Assembly: GCA_045539925.1 (NCBI GenBank)
Contig: JAZQGH010000113.1
Coordinates: 1-32,304, forward strand
Reading direction: 5' to 3'
Length of the DNA: 32,304 nucleotides
From: SFWF01 sp045539925
Lineage (GTDB): Bacteria > Bacillota > Clostridia > Oscillospirales > Acutalibacteraceae
Under the pieces are notes generated by a model. It was not told the origin of the DNA and did no database searches. It was given only the letters and a program-made list of their open reading frames with translations. A program made the position numbers and the translations under genes. This document shows, piece after piece, positions 5,509 through 15,430 of the stretch (its first letter is position 1; every line of letters starts with the position of its first letter).

Positions 5509-7122
5509 TTAGAGCATTCCAAAGTGCTTAAAAGCATCTTCGATTGCTTTCTCTTTTTCTGGTGGGCAGTTTGGTGCTCTATGACCGTCTTTGCCCTCGT
5601 TGTAGTTTTCCCTTTTCTCAAAACCGTGTTTTTCTTTCACCTGTGCGATGTTGAGAGAGGTAACATTCAAACCGTATTTATCCTTGACGTATGCTTTTAT
5701 CTCTGGATATGTTGCGGTGGTTCTGGCGGTTTTGGGTAGGTCCTGAACATTCACATCAAAGTAGATATGTTCTTGGACTTTTTGCCGACTTAATAATGCT
5801 ACCGTTTCTACATGGGAAGTTCTGGGGAAAAGGTCGAAGGGGGTGTATTCGTTAAGCTTATAGCCGAGGGTGTCGAGTATTTTTATGTCTCGGGCTAAGG
5901 TTGCGGGGTCGCAGGAAACATAAACGAGGATTTCGGGACAAAAGTCGTTAGCTATGGTTTCGAGAAGCTCTGCCGAACAGCCCTTGCGCGGTGGGTCGAC
6001 TATAACAACATCGGGCTTTATTTTCTTTTGTGCAAGCAGTTTTGCGGCATTTGACGCATCGCCACAAACGAATTCGGTATTGGTTATACCGTTATTATTT
6101 GCATTGAATTTTGCATCCTCTATCGCCTCGGGAATAATTTCTACACCGATGACACTTTTTGCCTCTTTTGCCATAAATAGACCAATTGTTCCTGCTCCGC
6201 AGTAAAGGTCGATGACTGTTTTATTTTTCGGGGATGCATATTCTTTAGCTTTTTCGTAAAGTCTTTCTGCCATATCGTGATTGACCTGATAGAAAGAGAG
6301 TGGGCTTATGCGTATTTTTACTCCGCAAAGGATATCGTATATATAGCCGTCACCGTAGAGGTTTACGCATTTATCCGAAAGAATTACATTGGTCTGCTTT
6401 TTGTTTATGTTTAAAAGGACGGTTTTGAGGCTTTCGCCCAGTTCTTCCTTTAAATCCTGCACAAGACGGTCGGCTGCACGTACCTTATCTCCGTTTATAA
6501 CAAGGCAAACCATAATTTCGCCTGTAACCACTGCCTTTCGTATATAAAGGTGACGGATAAGGCCTTTTCCGTTTTCTTCACAGTAGGGAGCATTCCCCGA
6601 GGTCTTCATCCAAAACTTAAAGATCTCGCAAATGCGGGTAAACTCGTCGGGCTGAAGATTACAGCTGTCACAGGGGATTATACGGTGGGAATGATTTGCA
6701 AAAAAGCCCACACTGCCGTCCTGTGCTACGGGATACTGCGCCTTATTTCGATAGCCTGTGGTTTTAAGGTCGGACACTATAGGCTGCGGTGTCATATTAA
6801 CACCGCCGATTCGCTTTACGGCATCCTCTACCCTTTGCTGTTTGAGTTTAAGCTCTTCCTCATAAGAAATATGACGGTAAACACAGCCTCCGCACTTTGG
6901 AAATACCTCACAGTCGGAATCTATACGGCTGGGTGACGGAATGAGAATATCCTCAATTTTTCCAAAAGCACAGTTGGACTTTACCTTTAGTATTTTGACC
7001 TTAAGCTCATCCCCTACCGCCGACATAGGCACAAAAACGGCAAGACCCTCGTGTCTGCCAATACCTGCACCCTCAGAGGACATTGCGGTTATATTAAGTG
7101 TTATAATGTCATTTTTCTTCAT
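5509..7122 (-). CDS. rlmD: 23S rRNA (uracil-C5)-methyltransferase, RlmD/RlmCD family
   Basis: This 537-residue RumA-type enzyme uses SAM to methylate C5 of a uridine in 23S rRNA. In order it has an N-terminal TRAM RNA-binding domain (residues 1-60), four likely [4Fe-4S] cysteines (C71, C77, C80 and one of C151/C154), a central RNA-binding region, and a methyltransferase domain with FYQVN, DLYCGAGTIGL, DPPRKGC and YVSCDPATLARD; the Cys in the last motif is the nucleophile. After the normal family end near residue 448 there is an extra tail of about 90 residues with TARTTATYPEIKAYV and CPPEKEKAIEDAFKHFG blocks. I recall similar tails on many Clostridia homologues. The target position (U747, U1939 or both) cannot be told. 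The ATG follows an AAAGGA-like site. Confidence 0.9.
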   Translation of the reverse strand: MKKNDIITLNITAMSSEGAGIGRHEGLAVFVPMSAVGDELKVKILKVKSNCAFGKIEDILIPSPSRIDSDCEVFPKCGGCVYRHISYEEELKLKQQRVEDAVKRIGGVNMTPQPIVSDLKTTGYRNKAQYPVAQDGSVGFFANHSHRIIPCDSCNLQPDEFTRICEIFKFWMKTSGNAPYCEENGKGLIRHLYIRKAVVTGEIMVCLVINGDKVRAADRLVQDLKEELGESLKTVLLNINKKQTNVILSDKCVNLYGDGYIYDILCGVKIRISPLSFYQVNHDMAERLYEKAKEYASPKNKTVIDLYCGAGTIGLFMAKEAKSVIGVEIIPEAIEDAKFNANNNGITNTEFVCGDASNAAKLLAQKKIKPDVVIVDPPRKGCSAELLETIANDFCPEILVYVSCDPATLARDIKILDTLGYKLNEYTPFDLFPRTSHVETVALLSRQKVQEHIYFDVNVQDLPKTARTTATYPEIKAYVKDKYGLNVTSLNIAQVKEKHGFEKRENYNEGKDGHRAPNCPPEKEKAIEDAFKHFGML

Positions 7123-7133
7123 AATGTTATCCT

Positions 7134-7952
7134 TTAAAATGGAGCGTTATACTGCTCCCTGGTGTAATAATCAAGATTCATATTATAGTTTACAAGCGCA
7201 TAACGGCAGTGCACCGCATAACAGCCGAAAAACAGCGGTGCGGTATAAAACAGAGGCAGTGCCAGAAAGGAAAGAATAATCCAACCGAAAAGGGCAACCA
7301 CAAGGGCTAAAAATGACGATACAGAACGGCGGGAAACCATTACCGAAATATGCATTGCTTCTAAAAGCAGCATATCGTCATCCATTACAACGATTGCGGC
7401 AAAAAGGTAATATCTCGATATTACCGCCAGACCTGCAAAAACACCCACAACCTGCAAAAACGACTGCACAAGGGCAAGTCCTGCCACCCATAACGGCACC
7501 TCTGTACCGAGAAAACGGTATATCCACGAATTTGAAAGCACAGTTACTATAAAATACGGCAAAAGGCAGGTAAACATTGCGGTAAAGCACTTAAAAAGCA
7601 TAAAAAGACCCGCTTTTACCGCTCGTTTCCAGACAAACAGGCTTTGAAAGTAAAAGAAAACCTCTGCAGGACCGTCGTCTGCACCGCCTGTAAGTCGCCA
7701 GAAGTATCTTACAACCCCTAGTATCACAGGGAAAAACACAAGCAAAAACAGAACTGCCGCTACAGCAATGACCCCAAGCCCCATAATTCCAGAAGAAATT
7801 ACAGAAAGTCCGCCCGATAGCATAAGCAGAAAAAGAAGTGACAATACTGCGGTCATTGCCGCGATTATTGCCGATATTTCTTTTCCCTTCATAGAGGCTT
7901 TTGCGGTACTTTTTACTACTGATGATTGTGGAATATGTGACGGAAGCATCAT
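7134..7952 (-). CDS. Multi-pass membrane protein, DUF975-like
   Basis: The 272-residue protein has about six hydrophobic helices. Its end, EAMHISVMVSRRSVSSF followed by GWIILSFLALPLFYTAPLFFG, resembles the DUF975 pattern, in which short amphipathic 'S-x-x-M-x-x-x-R' segments precede a long 'W-x-x-L' helix and an aromatic-rich exit. No catalytic or transport motif is visible. It ends 11 nt before rlmD starts and begins 7 nt after the pcrA stop codon on the same strand, so pcrA, this gene and rlmD look cotranscribed. The role is unknown; the DUF975 call is tentative. Confidence 0.65.
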   Translation of the reverse strand: MMLPSHIPQSSVVKSTAKASMKGKEISAIIAAMTAVLSLLFLLMLSGGLSVISSGIMGLGVIAVAAVLFLLVFFPVILGVVRYFWRLTGGADDGPAEVFFYFQSLFVWKRAVKAGLFMLFKCFTAMFTCLLPYFIVTVLSNSWIYRFLGTEVPLWVAGLALVQSFLQVVGVFAGLAVISRYYLFAAIVVMDDDMLLLEAMHISVMVSRRSVSSFLALVVALFGWIILSFLALPLFYTAPLFFGCYAVHCRYALVNYNMNLDYYTREQYNAPF

Positions 7953-7959
7953 TTATCTC

Positions 7960-10323
7960 CTATAATACCTTTAGTTTGGCATATCCTGCCATTATCTTTT
8001 TTGTGCCTACCGAATCGAAGGCGATTTCAAGCAGAACATCATTGCCCATTGGCGTTACCTTAAGTATCATACCTTGACCGAAGGCTTTATGCTCTACGCA
8101 CATACCTGCCGAATATACATCAGAGGTGTTGGTTTTCGGTTTTACTGCAGTTGCCGCGGCATCACGAAATACATTTTTATAGTCATAGGCGGCAGTTGTC
8201 TGAGGCTTTTGGAAAACGCTTCCCGTATAAACAGATCTGCGCGCCGAAGTTTCCTCGCAAAGCTCTGTTGGGATTTCGGTAACGAAACGGGAACGGAGAT
8301 TTCGCGAGGTGGAGCCGTAAAGCATACGCATATCTGCATTTGTTACATATAGCTTACGCTTTGCACGGGTAATGGCAACATAGGCAAGTCGGCGTTCCTC
8401 CTCCATTTCATCCACACCCGAAAATAGGGTTTGTGTACCAGGGAAAAGCCCCTCCTCCATACCTACTAGAAAGACCTTGTTGAATTCGAGACCCTTTGCC
8501 GAATGTATGGTCATTAAAACCACCGCATCGGCGCCCTCCTCGTATGAGTCGATGTCGCTTATGAGGGAGATTTCTTCAAGATAACCCGAAAGGGTTGCCT
8601 CTTCGTTTTCTGCCTCGTACTGCATAATACCCGTCTGAAGCTCTTTTACGTTTTCTGCCCTTTCCTGACCCTCTTTGCCCTCGGCATAAAGGGCATCAAG
8701 ATAACCTGTTTTGGAAAGGATAAGCTCAAACAGCTCGTGTATGGACAGACGGTCTGCCACAGCCGACAGCTCGTCTATCATAGTGCAAAAGGCTTCGAGC
8801 TTGGATTTTGAACGGGCGAGAACAGGATAATCTGCCGCATTTTTAAGCACCTCGTAAATAGAAACACCTATTGAAGAGGCTATCTCTGCTGCGTGGGATA
8901 CGGTAGTATCTCCTATTCCCCTTTTGGGCTCGTTTATTATGCGCTTTAGTCTTATATCGTCGTTGTTGTTATCAATAAGACGAAGATATGCCAGAACATC
9001 GCGTATTTCCTTACGGTCAAAGAAACGGTGTCCGCCTATAATACGGTAGGATATACCGCTTCGGGCAAAGACATTTTCTATTGAGCTTGACTGAGCGTTG
9101 GTGCGGTAGAGTACGGCGTGGTCGGCAAACTGTGCACCCGATTTTACGCTTTCGAGAATCTTATCCGCAACATAGCGTGCCTCGTCGGTCTCGTCAAGGG
9201 AGGTGTGAAGGGTTATTTTTTCTCCCTGACCCATATCGGTCCAGAGATTTTTTCCCTTTCTTCCCATATTGTTTGCAATAACGGCATTTGCCGCATCAAG
9301 AATATTTCCTGTTGAGCGGTAGTTTTGTTCAAGCTTTATAACAACAGCATCGGGATATTTAAGCTCAAACTGTAGAATATTTTCGATAGTTGCGCCTCTG
9401 AAACGGTAGATAGACTGATCGTCATCACCCACAACGCAAATATTTCTGTGCTCGCTTGCAAGAAGCTTACAAAGTTTATACTGAGCGTGGTTGGTATCCT
9501 GATACTCATCCACCATTATGTACTTGAATTTGTTGGCATAATAGGACAGTACATCGGGGTTTTCCTCAAACAGCTTTACGGCGCCGAAAATCATACCGTC
9601 GAAATCCATAGCATCAGAAGAAAGGAGTCTTTCTTCATACTGAGCATAAAGCTTTGCTATCATACGCTCACGAATGTCGCTACCTATGTTTTGCGCATAG
9701 TCCTCGGGGGTAATAAGCTTGTCCTTAGCCGAAGAAATAGCATTAAGTACGGTTTTTACGGGCACTATCTTCTCGTCAAAATTGTTTTGCTTTATAAGGT
9801 CCTTTATAAGACGCTTCTGGTCGTCGGTATCATATATTGTAAAATTACTTGTATAGCCTATTCTATCCCCGAAGCGGCGGAGAATTTTTCCGCAGACCGA
9901 ATGGAAGGTACCTGCCCAGACACCCGAGGTTTCATCACCTAATCGGGCAGAAATACGTTCTTTAAGCTCCCCTGCCGCCTTGTTTGTAAAGGTTATGGCA
10001 AGAATCTCCCAAGGCTTTGCAGGGTCTACCGACATATTCCAAAAATCGGGAATACTGTCGGTTTTACCGCTGAGATAGTCGTCTGCAAGGGTCACATCTC
10101 CGTCAAAAAATGTGGGTGTCTCGTCAGAGTTATAGGCATTGCCGTATTTGATAAGATATGCTATGCGGTTGACAAGGACGGTTGTTTTTCCGCTTCCCGC
10201 ACCCGCAAGGACAAGGAGCGGTCCTTTTACGGTGGTCACCGCTTTCAGCTGCATATCATTCATATTAGAGAATTCTTTCTCAATAACTTTTTTTCTTAAA
10301 TTGATAAAATAGTTTTGGCTCAT
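7960..10323 (-). CDS. pcrA: ATP-dependent DNA helicase PcrA/UvrD
   Basis: This 787-residue superfamily 1A helicase unwinds DNA 3'-5' in repair and removes RecA or stalled complexes. All motifs are visible: Q-motif MNDMQLKAV, Walker A GAGSGKTT (residues 41-48), AITFTNKAAGELKERI, the DEYQDT box, GDDDQSIYRFRGA, LEQNYRST, TIHSAKGLEF and EEERRLAYVAITRAK. The C-terminal VEHKAFGQGMI-type domain is the Tudor-like RNA-polymerase-binding module of PcrA. The ATG at 10323 follows AAAGGA and sits 28 nt downstream of the predicted transcription start. A longer frame to 10359 would overlap the -10 box, so it is rejected. Confidence 0.93.
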   Translation of the reverse strand: MSQNYFINLRKKVIEKEFSNMNDMQLKAVTTVKGPLLVLAGAGSGKTTVLVNRIAYLIKYGNAYNSDETPTFFDGDVTLADDYLSGKTDSIPDFWNMSVDPAKPWEILAITFTNKAAGELKERISARLGDETSGVWAGTFHSVCGKILRRFGDRIGYTSNFTIYDTDDQKRLIKDLIKQNNFDEKIVPVKTVLNAISSAKDKLITPEDYAQNIGSDIRERMIAKLYAQYEERLLSSDAMDFDGMIFGAVKLFEENPDVLSYYANKFKYIMVDEYQDTNHAQYKLCKLLASEHRNICVVGDDDQSIYRFRGATIENILQFELKYPDAVVIKLEQNYRSTGNILDAANAVIANNMGRKGKNLWTDMGQGEKITLHTSLDETDEARYVADKILESVKSGAQFADHAVLYRTNAQSSSIENVFARSGISYRIIGGHRFFDRKEIRDVLAYLRLIDNNNDDIRLKRIINEPKRGIGDTTVSHAAEIASSIGVSIYEVLKNAADYPVLARSKSKLEAFCTMIDELSAVADRLSIHELFELILSKTGYLDALYAEGKEGQERAENVKELQTGIMQYEAENEEATLSGYLEEISLISDIDSYEEGADAVVLMTIHSAKGLEFNKVFLVGMEEGLFPGTQTLFSGVDEMEEERRLAYVAITRAKRKLYVTNADMRMLYGSTSRNLRSRFVTEIPTELCEETSARRSVYTGSVFQKPQTTAAYDYKNVFRDAAATAVKPKTNTSDVYSAGMCVEHKAFGQGMILKVTPMGNDVLLEIAFDSVGTKKIMAGYAKLKVL

Positions 10324-10357
10324 ATAAAATTCCTTTAAACATAGTAATACAATATAC

Positions 10358-10386
10358 ATTATACTTTATATCGAGATTTTAATCAA
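10358..10386 (-). promoter_or_regulatory. Sigma-A promoter for pcrA
   Basis: Minus-strand TTGATT (10381-10386), 17 nt, TATAAT (10358-10363). Its position fixes the pcrA start at 10323 rather than 10359. Confidence 0.75.
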
Positions 10387-10453
10387 TGATAAATCTTTTA
10401 ATTTTAATGATAATATTTAGCCAGTAGTCATATACTTATTCTGAGGTGGTTTG

Positions 10454-10930
10454 ATGAAACCTATAAACTTAAAAAAGCTGCTTATCGCAATTCTGATTCC
10501 CGAGGCGGTAGGTCTGCTATCTTCTTTTGTTACGGGAAATATCGGGGATGCATACAACAACTACACAAAGCCTCCTTTGTCTCCTCCCGGTATAGTCTTC
10601 CCCATAGTCTGGGCTATTCTTTATGCTCTTATGGGAATTGCATCCTACCTTGTTGCCACAGAGGTTAAGGTGCAGGAGTCTAAGAAGCAGGAGGCGCTTT
10701 TATTCTACGGACTGCAGTTAGCCGTAAATTTTATATGGCCAATAATTTTCTTCCGTTTTGAGGCATACTGGGTAGCTGTTGTAGTCATATTTATTCTACT
10801 TGTGCTCGTTGTTATAACAGCGCTTAAATTCAAGGAAATTAACAAAACAGCATTTTGGCTGATGATACCTTATATCCTTTGGCTTATGTTTGCCACCTAC
10901 CTTAACATTGGAGTTGCGGTATTAAACTAA
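10454..10930 (+). CDS. tspO: TspO/MBR-family membrane protein
   Basis: The 158-residue protein has five membrane helices and the family core KPPLSPPGIVFPIVWAILY, a proline/tryptophan-rich loop and helix typical of TspO/translocator proteins. WLMFATYLN near the end matches the fifth helix. Bacterial TspO binds porphyrins and has been linked to tetrapyrrole handling and stress response; its role in strict anaerobes is unclear. GAGGTGG lies 4 nt before the ATG at 10454, so I use that start rather than the TTG at 10451. The gene stands alone, divergent from pcrA. Confidence 0.9.
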   Translation: MKPINLKKLLIAILIPEAVGLLSSFVTGNIGDAYNNYTKPPLSPPGIVFPIVWAILYALMGIASYLVATEVKVQESKKQEALLFYGLQLAVNFIWPIIFFRFEAYWVAVVVIFILLVLVVITALKFKEINKTAFWLMIPYILWLMFATYLNIGVAVLN

Positions 10931-10932
10931 AA

Positions 10933-10967
10933 AGCAAAAAACCTCCCGTTGGGAGGTTTTTTTGCTT
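10933..10967. terminator. Bidirectional terminator between tspO and the phosphoesterase gene
   Basis: AAAAAACCTCCC-GTT-GGGAGGTTTTTT with flanking AGC/GCT forms a strong stem whose A-rich left side and T-rich right side let it work for both convergent genes. Confidence 0.88.
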
Positions 10968-10984
10968 GAAAGGATGTATGCAAA

Positions 10985-13900
10985 TTAATTGGGATAGACA
11001 AGTTTTTCGTTATTGCCCTGTCCTACGGTGAAGCGGTAGATACGCTCACTCGATACCGACATTGCGTTAAAGCAGGCTTCAGTAGAGGCATCAAGCTCTC
11101 TTGTGTAAACTCTCCAAGGGAGGTCTTTTCTATTGACACTGCCAGAGGCAAGGGCTTCGTAAGTCTGTGTTCCTGTCTGACCAACGTTTGCCGAAGGTGT
11201 GCAGAACTGGAAGAGGTCGACATCTGCCTCATAGAGGGTCAATTCTATGTGCTGATGACCGAACTGCCAGGAAAGAATATCGCCGTTTTTGCCTGCAAAG
11301 TCGGCATTTACCGACACCTCATCGCCCCAGACGCCGATCAGGTCTGCGGTATAGGTTTCGCCTGCATTGAAGGCTTTAATGATATCGCGGACTTCCTCTC
11401 CAAACCAGACTTTGGTATTATAAGTGTTGGTGGTCATATCCATACCCATATGTGATACGAAGATAACGTCATAGTCGGCGGGGAGGTCACCTAAAGCGTC
11501 TTCGGCAAGCCAGCGGATCTGGTCTGCAGAATAGCCCCAATAGGAGGTTCCTGCATAATGCTTGGCGGCATCGGTCGCACCGTCTATATTCTTTACGGGC
11601 AATCCGTCGATAAATCCGTCACCGTCTGTATCGCCGAGAATATTGCCGTCTTCGTCGTATTTTGCCTCATAGTCGATGGCATCGAGGGCGATAACACGAG
11701 TTTTTTTGCCCTCAAGATCATAGTAGAAATACTTGGAGTTTTCACGCTCACTGTCCTGAACGACTTCTATACCTTTATCGTAAAGGAAAGGGTTGATTAT
11801 ATTATTCTGCCAGTCGAGGTCCGAGATAATGCGTTCCTCGCGAATATCACTATCTGCCTTGAGATGATAGGAATTGTCGTCGTGGTTACCCATAAGGACG
11901 AATACGGGCTTTTCGCAGTTGAGGAGAGGATTGAGGGCAGTCTGAGTCGACTCAACAGCCTCCTCCTTAGAGTCGAACATACCGGTGGTAGTATCGCCGC
12001 CGACGACAACGAAGTCGATATTATCGTTTTCGTTAGCCATCTTGGTCAAAAGGGTTACCTGATTCTGCAAGGAAATGCTCTGTTTAGTGGAAGGACTTGC
12101 AGGAAAATGAATATCGGTAATGAAGAGATAGTTAACTGCGTCGGAACCGACTGAACTTATCTTCTCGGAAACAACCTGTGCATTAAGACCGTAGTAGAGC
12201 TCTGCTTTAGCACCTGCATGAACAAGATATTTAACCTCTGAGGGAACATTTATCTTGTCGAAGTCGGGCATTGAACTAAAGAGAACGTAGCTATCCTCGG
12301 TTACGGTGTTGTTGTCTACCGCAGAGGTATTGTTAAAGGTGCTGTCGTAGGTTGTAACGGTATAATCTGCGTCTGCAGGAAGAGTTGTTCCTGCAGGGAG
12401 ATATACATAGTAGTCGGTAAGGTCTGCATTTTCGGGAATAATGTCGCCTGCGGCAGGAATGTCGGTTACCGATGCGGTAAGGGTATCGGTATAGTAGACG
12501 ATGCCGTCGGAGAACTTTACATATCCGCGAACAGATACCTTGTAGTCGTCGTTCTCCTCAAAGCCGTTTAAATATGCCGAGTAGACTGTGGTGCCTGTGA
12601 TGGGGTTAACGCTCCAGTTCTTAGAAAGGTCGGTCTGAGCGAAATGATAAACCCCTGCGGCATCGGCATTTTCTATGGTAAGGGCGGTGTCTACCTCCTG
12701 ACCCTTAACTATTACGCCGTGCTCGGTAACGGTATAGCCGTTTCCTGCCATTGTGATGACATTATCAGCGCCTGTGTAGCTGAGCATAAAGCGTAGTGCT
12801 TCGCCGAAATCTGTAGTATCTGCCTCAACTCCTACCGATTCGGTAGCGGAGGAAACGATCATAGTATCCACATAAACTGTGGCATCTGCGGATGCCGAAA
12901 GCTCTGCGGCAAGGACTGAACTATCTGCAACACCGTCTGCGGTAAATACCACGGAGGCAGAGGTCCAGTTTGCGGCGACAGGCAGTGTTACGGTGTTTTT
13001 AACGTCTACGCCGTTTTTAACAACTCCTGCCGCTGTACCAATGCCAAGGTTAACTTCGGCGTCTGCCTTATAAACAAAGTCTACACGGTAGGTTTTGCCC
13101 TCCAAGACATCTAACGTATAGTCGTTGCTAAGCTCGAAAGCAGCTTTTTTGTTCGAAGAAAGGTATGCTTTAAGCGAAGATGTTCCTGATGCACTATGTG
13201 CGTCGGTTATAAGGGCGTTGTTTAAACAGTCGGTACGCTGGGTATAGGTGTCGAAGCCGACAAACATCTCCTGATTTTCGGTGCTGACGGAAGGTACATC
13301 GGTGACCTCGTCGCAGTAGATGTCAACACCGTAGTTGCCGAACTTCATAACGGGAGGTTCGGTGCAGTTTTCGTCTGAATACCAGTTGCCGTAAACCACC
13401 TTGGAAACAGTTCCTGTGGGGTCATACTCAGAATAGGTCTCGATACCGTAGTATTCGGGGATGTTAAGGGCTGTGCCTGGGGCACCTCTCAAGGTATCGC
13501 GGAGAACATAGCCGTTACCGTTATTGATGTAAAGATTGGTGGCGGTAACCTTTTCAAGCTTTATATAATCGAGGTCGTACTCCATCATGTATCCTGCACA
13601 GAGAACACCTACATAAAGGCGGTTTGCAGCTGCCTGCTCTTCTCCGTTTGTAAGGATGGGATACTCATCTGGGGTGGTGAAGTAGACGGTATGCTCCTGC
13701 CAATCGTCGGATGCGGTAAGATTTGATTTGAGAGTAGCGTAATCAGTACGGGTGGCGTTTTTGGTATTGCTGTATCGTCCCGTGGTCGTTCCGTAGAACA
13801 TCGCGATGGACGGGAAACCTCCGCCTGTACTCTTTATGCGAAGACGCATAGTCATTTTAAAGGTGGAGCCCGTGGGGAGCACCTGACCGCTTATCTCATC

Positions 13901-15412
13901 TCCGTCAGTATTTGAAACTCCTGTGGGGGTGGGGGTTATACACCAGTTGGGAGCCCATTCACTAGCGGCTGAGTGGTTATAGTAGTGAAGGAAGCCGTCG
14001 CCCACTTCATCGGGGTCGTCGATAACCTCAAAGTAGGCTTTTCCGCCACTGATATATGTATTGTTTTTGTCTACGACATACTTATATTCACCATTCTCGT
14101 CCTTATCAAACTCGATAGTTCTGCCCCAGCTATCATAGACACCGTCGGCAGGGTGAGGACCCGGGTCGCCCCAGACGGCGTAAAGAGTCGTGCCCTTAAA
14201 GGAGGCTTCTACCTTGGAAAGGATTTCACTACCGTCTGCGTCAAGGCTCCAGCCGCAGAATCCTCTACTGTTGCCGGGATATGAGGGGCTTTCTACGGTG
14301 AATTCTGCTCCAACCGACTCGGTAAAGGTCTTGGTGGTGCTGCCGTCCGAGAAGGTACCGCCGTTGGCGTCGTATGTGATCGGTACGGTATGACCTACCT
14401 TAGTGATGGTGATAGAATCAATGTAGAAAGTGGTTTTTATATTAGTAGCAGTGGTTGGTACACGGGTGACCTCTCCAGTTGCTTCGTCGGTAACCTCCTG
14501 ATAACCGACAATGTCTTTCGAACCCTGTATGTTAATAGCGAAATACGCTCCCATATTGGCGTGTTCAAGGGTTACTCCCGAATTTTCTGCGTATGGGTCG
14601 GAAACAGTATCTTTATACTTAAGATATTGCCAAAGGTCAGCGGTATAACCGTTATTATTATTAGTAAAATCACCTGTCGTAAACGAAACGGTCTCTATCC
14701 TATGCTGAGCGGCGTTGTTTTTATCAAAGTCTGTGTAATAGCTAAGCTTGGTTGTTCCGGTTTCGCTCGCATACATATTTCCAAGCGACGCGTCGTGCAA
14801 GGTGGGATCGGTGCTGTACATCAGTAAACGAGAGTAAAGATGTGCTTCTTTTCCGTTTTGTGTACCGCCTATGAAATACCATCCGCTTGTATTACCGGGT
14901 GTTGAACTGTTCCAAAGTGTGCTTCTCGCAGCTTGCTGACCGTTAATTACGCCGCCGCCAAGGTGTACGTTTTGGCCTTCCGTCGCGTACTGAACATAAC
15001 CGTCGATAGTAACGGAATATTTGGTGTTGGGTTCCACAACGTATGGAATTCCGTTTTTATCGGTAGGTATATACTGTACAGCGCCGTTGGATGACAATTT
15101 GAGGGCGCTAACCTTTTCGGTAGAACCGCTTTCATCGGTCTTAACGGTTATAGTGCTACCTTCAGCCTTTGCATTACCGTCGTTTGTATGGAAGGGGTAA
15201 AAGGTGTTTCCATCTGCATCAGTCGACGAGCCTGCGTTAAGTTTGTAACTGTTAACCTCGTCAAAATCGAAGGTGTAGGACTCGCCGTAGCCTATATCTA
15301 TGGCTTCAGCATTAAGGTCATCATTTCCTGTAGCTCCTGTGAAAACAATGGCGGAAATGAGAACGGCTATACTTAAAGCAACTGCAGTAATGCGTTTTAA
15401 CTGTTTAGACAT
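10985..15412 (-). CDS. Large secreted multidomain protein with C-terminal metallophosphoesterase domain
   Basis: The 1475-residue protein starts with a Sec signal peptide (about residues 1-29). Residues 45-340 and 425-620 look like beta-sandwich, carbohydrate-binding-module-type domains. A Listeria-Bacteroides (InlB B/Flg_new-like) repeat with ITYDANGGTF and TLYAVW lies at 345-415, a degenerate second one near 625-700, and another CBM4_9-like sandwich at 715-855. A calcineurin-like phosphoesterase domain fills about 1093-1400 with FITDIH (D1100, H1102), GGDTT (D1140), GNHD (1175-1178), FVSHMG (H1321) and FGHQHIE (H1386/H1388), a complete di-metal site. An insert DTDGDGFIDG (1261-1270) resembles a calcium-binding EF-hand loop. 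No LPXTG or membrane anchor is seen, so it is secreted or held by binding modules. Substrate is unknown; extracellular nucleotide, phosphodiester or sugar-phosphate cleavage is plausible. It follows the dockerin-like gene by 18 nt. Confidence 0.85.
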   Translation of the reverse strand: MSKQLKRITAVALSIAVLISAIVFTGATGNDDLNAEAIDIGYGESYTFDFDEVNSYKLNAGSSTDADGNTFYPFHTNDGNAKAEGSTITVKTDESGSTEKVSALKLSSNGAVQYIPTDKNGIPYVVEPNTKYSVTIDGYVQYATEGQNVHLGGGVINGQQAARSTLWNSSTPGNTSGWYFIGGTQNGKEAHLYSRLLMYSTDPTLHDASLGNMYASETGTTKLSYYTDFDKNNAAQHRIETVSFTTGDFTNNNNGYTADLWQYLKYKDTVSDPYAENSGVTLEHANMGAYFAINIQGSKDIVGYQEVTDEATGEVTRVPTTATNIKTTFYIDSITITKVGHTVPITYDANGGTFSDGSTTKTFTESVGAEFTVESPSYPGNSRGFCGWSLDADGSEILSKVEASFKGTTLYAVWGDPGPHPADGVYDSWGRTIEFDKDENGEYKYVVDKNNTYISGGKAYFEVIDDPDEVGDGFLHYYNHSAASEWAPNWCITPTPTGVSNTDGDEISGQVLPTGSTFKMTMRLRIKSTGGGFPSIAMFYGTTTGRYSNTKNATRTDYATLKSNLTASDDWQEHTVYFTTPDEYPILTNGEEQAAANRLYVGVLCAGYMMEYDLDYIKLEKVTATNLYINNGNGYVLRDTLRGAPGTALNIPEYYGIETYSEYDPTGTVSKVVYGNWYSDENCTEPPVMKFGNYGVDIYCDEVTDVPSVSTENQEMFVGFDTYTQRTDCLNNALITDAHSASGTSSLKAYLSSNKKAAFELSNDYTLDVLEGKTYRVDFVYKADAEVNLGIGTAAGVVKNGVDVKNTVTLPVAANWTSASVVFTADGVADSSVLAAELSASADATVYVDTMIVSSATESVGVEADTTDFGEALRFMLSYTGADNVITMAGNGYTVTEHGVIVKGQEVDTALTIENADAAGVYHFAQTDLSKNWSVNPITGTTVYSAYLNGFEENDDYKVSVRGYVKFSDGIVYYTDTLTASVTDIPAAGDIIPENADLTDYYVYLPAGTTLPADADYTVTTYDSTFNNTSAVDNNTVTEDSYVLFSSMPDFDKINVPSEVKYLVHAGAKAELYYGLNAQVVSEKISSVGSDAVNYLFITDIHFPASPSTKQSISLQNQVTLLTKMANENDNIDFVVVGGDTTTGMFDSKEEAVESTQTALNPLLNCEKPVFVLMGNHDDNSYHLKADSDIREERIISDLDWQNNIINPFLYDKGIEVVQDSERENSKYFYYDLEGKKTRVIALDAIDYEAKYDEDGNILGDTDGDGFIDGLPVKNIDGATDAAKHYAGTSYWGYSADQIRWLAEDALGDLPADYDVIFVSHMGMDMTTNTYNTKVWFGEEVRDIIKAFNAGETYTADLIGVWGDEVSVNADFAGKNGDILSWQFGHQHIELTLYEADVDLFQFCTPSANVGQTGTQTYEALASGSVNRKDLPWRVYTRELDASTEACFNAMSVSSERIYRFTVGQGNNEKLVYPN

Positions 15413-15430
15413 TGTCTGTTTCCCCCTCTC

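Noticed and set aside
10324..10359. Upstream start for pcrA at 10359
   Set aside because: It overlaps the -10 box and lacks a ribosome site; 10323 has AAAGGA at proper spacing.
11558..12154. Long plus-strand frame (198 codons) inside the phosphoesterase gene
   Set aside because: It lies antisense to the conserved metal-binding domain and is a by-product of codon bias; no ribosome site or family match.
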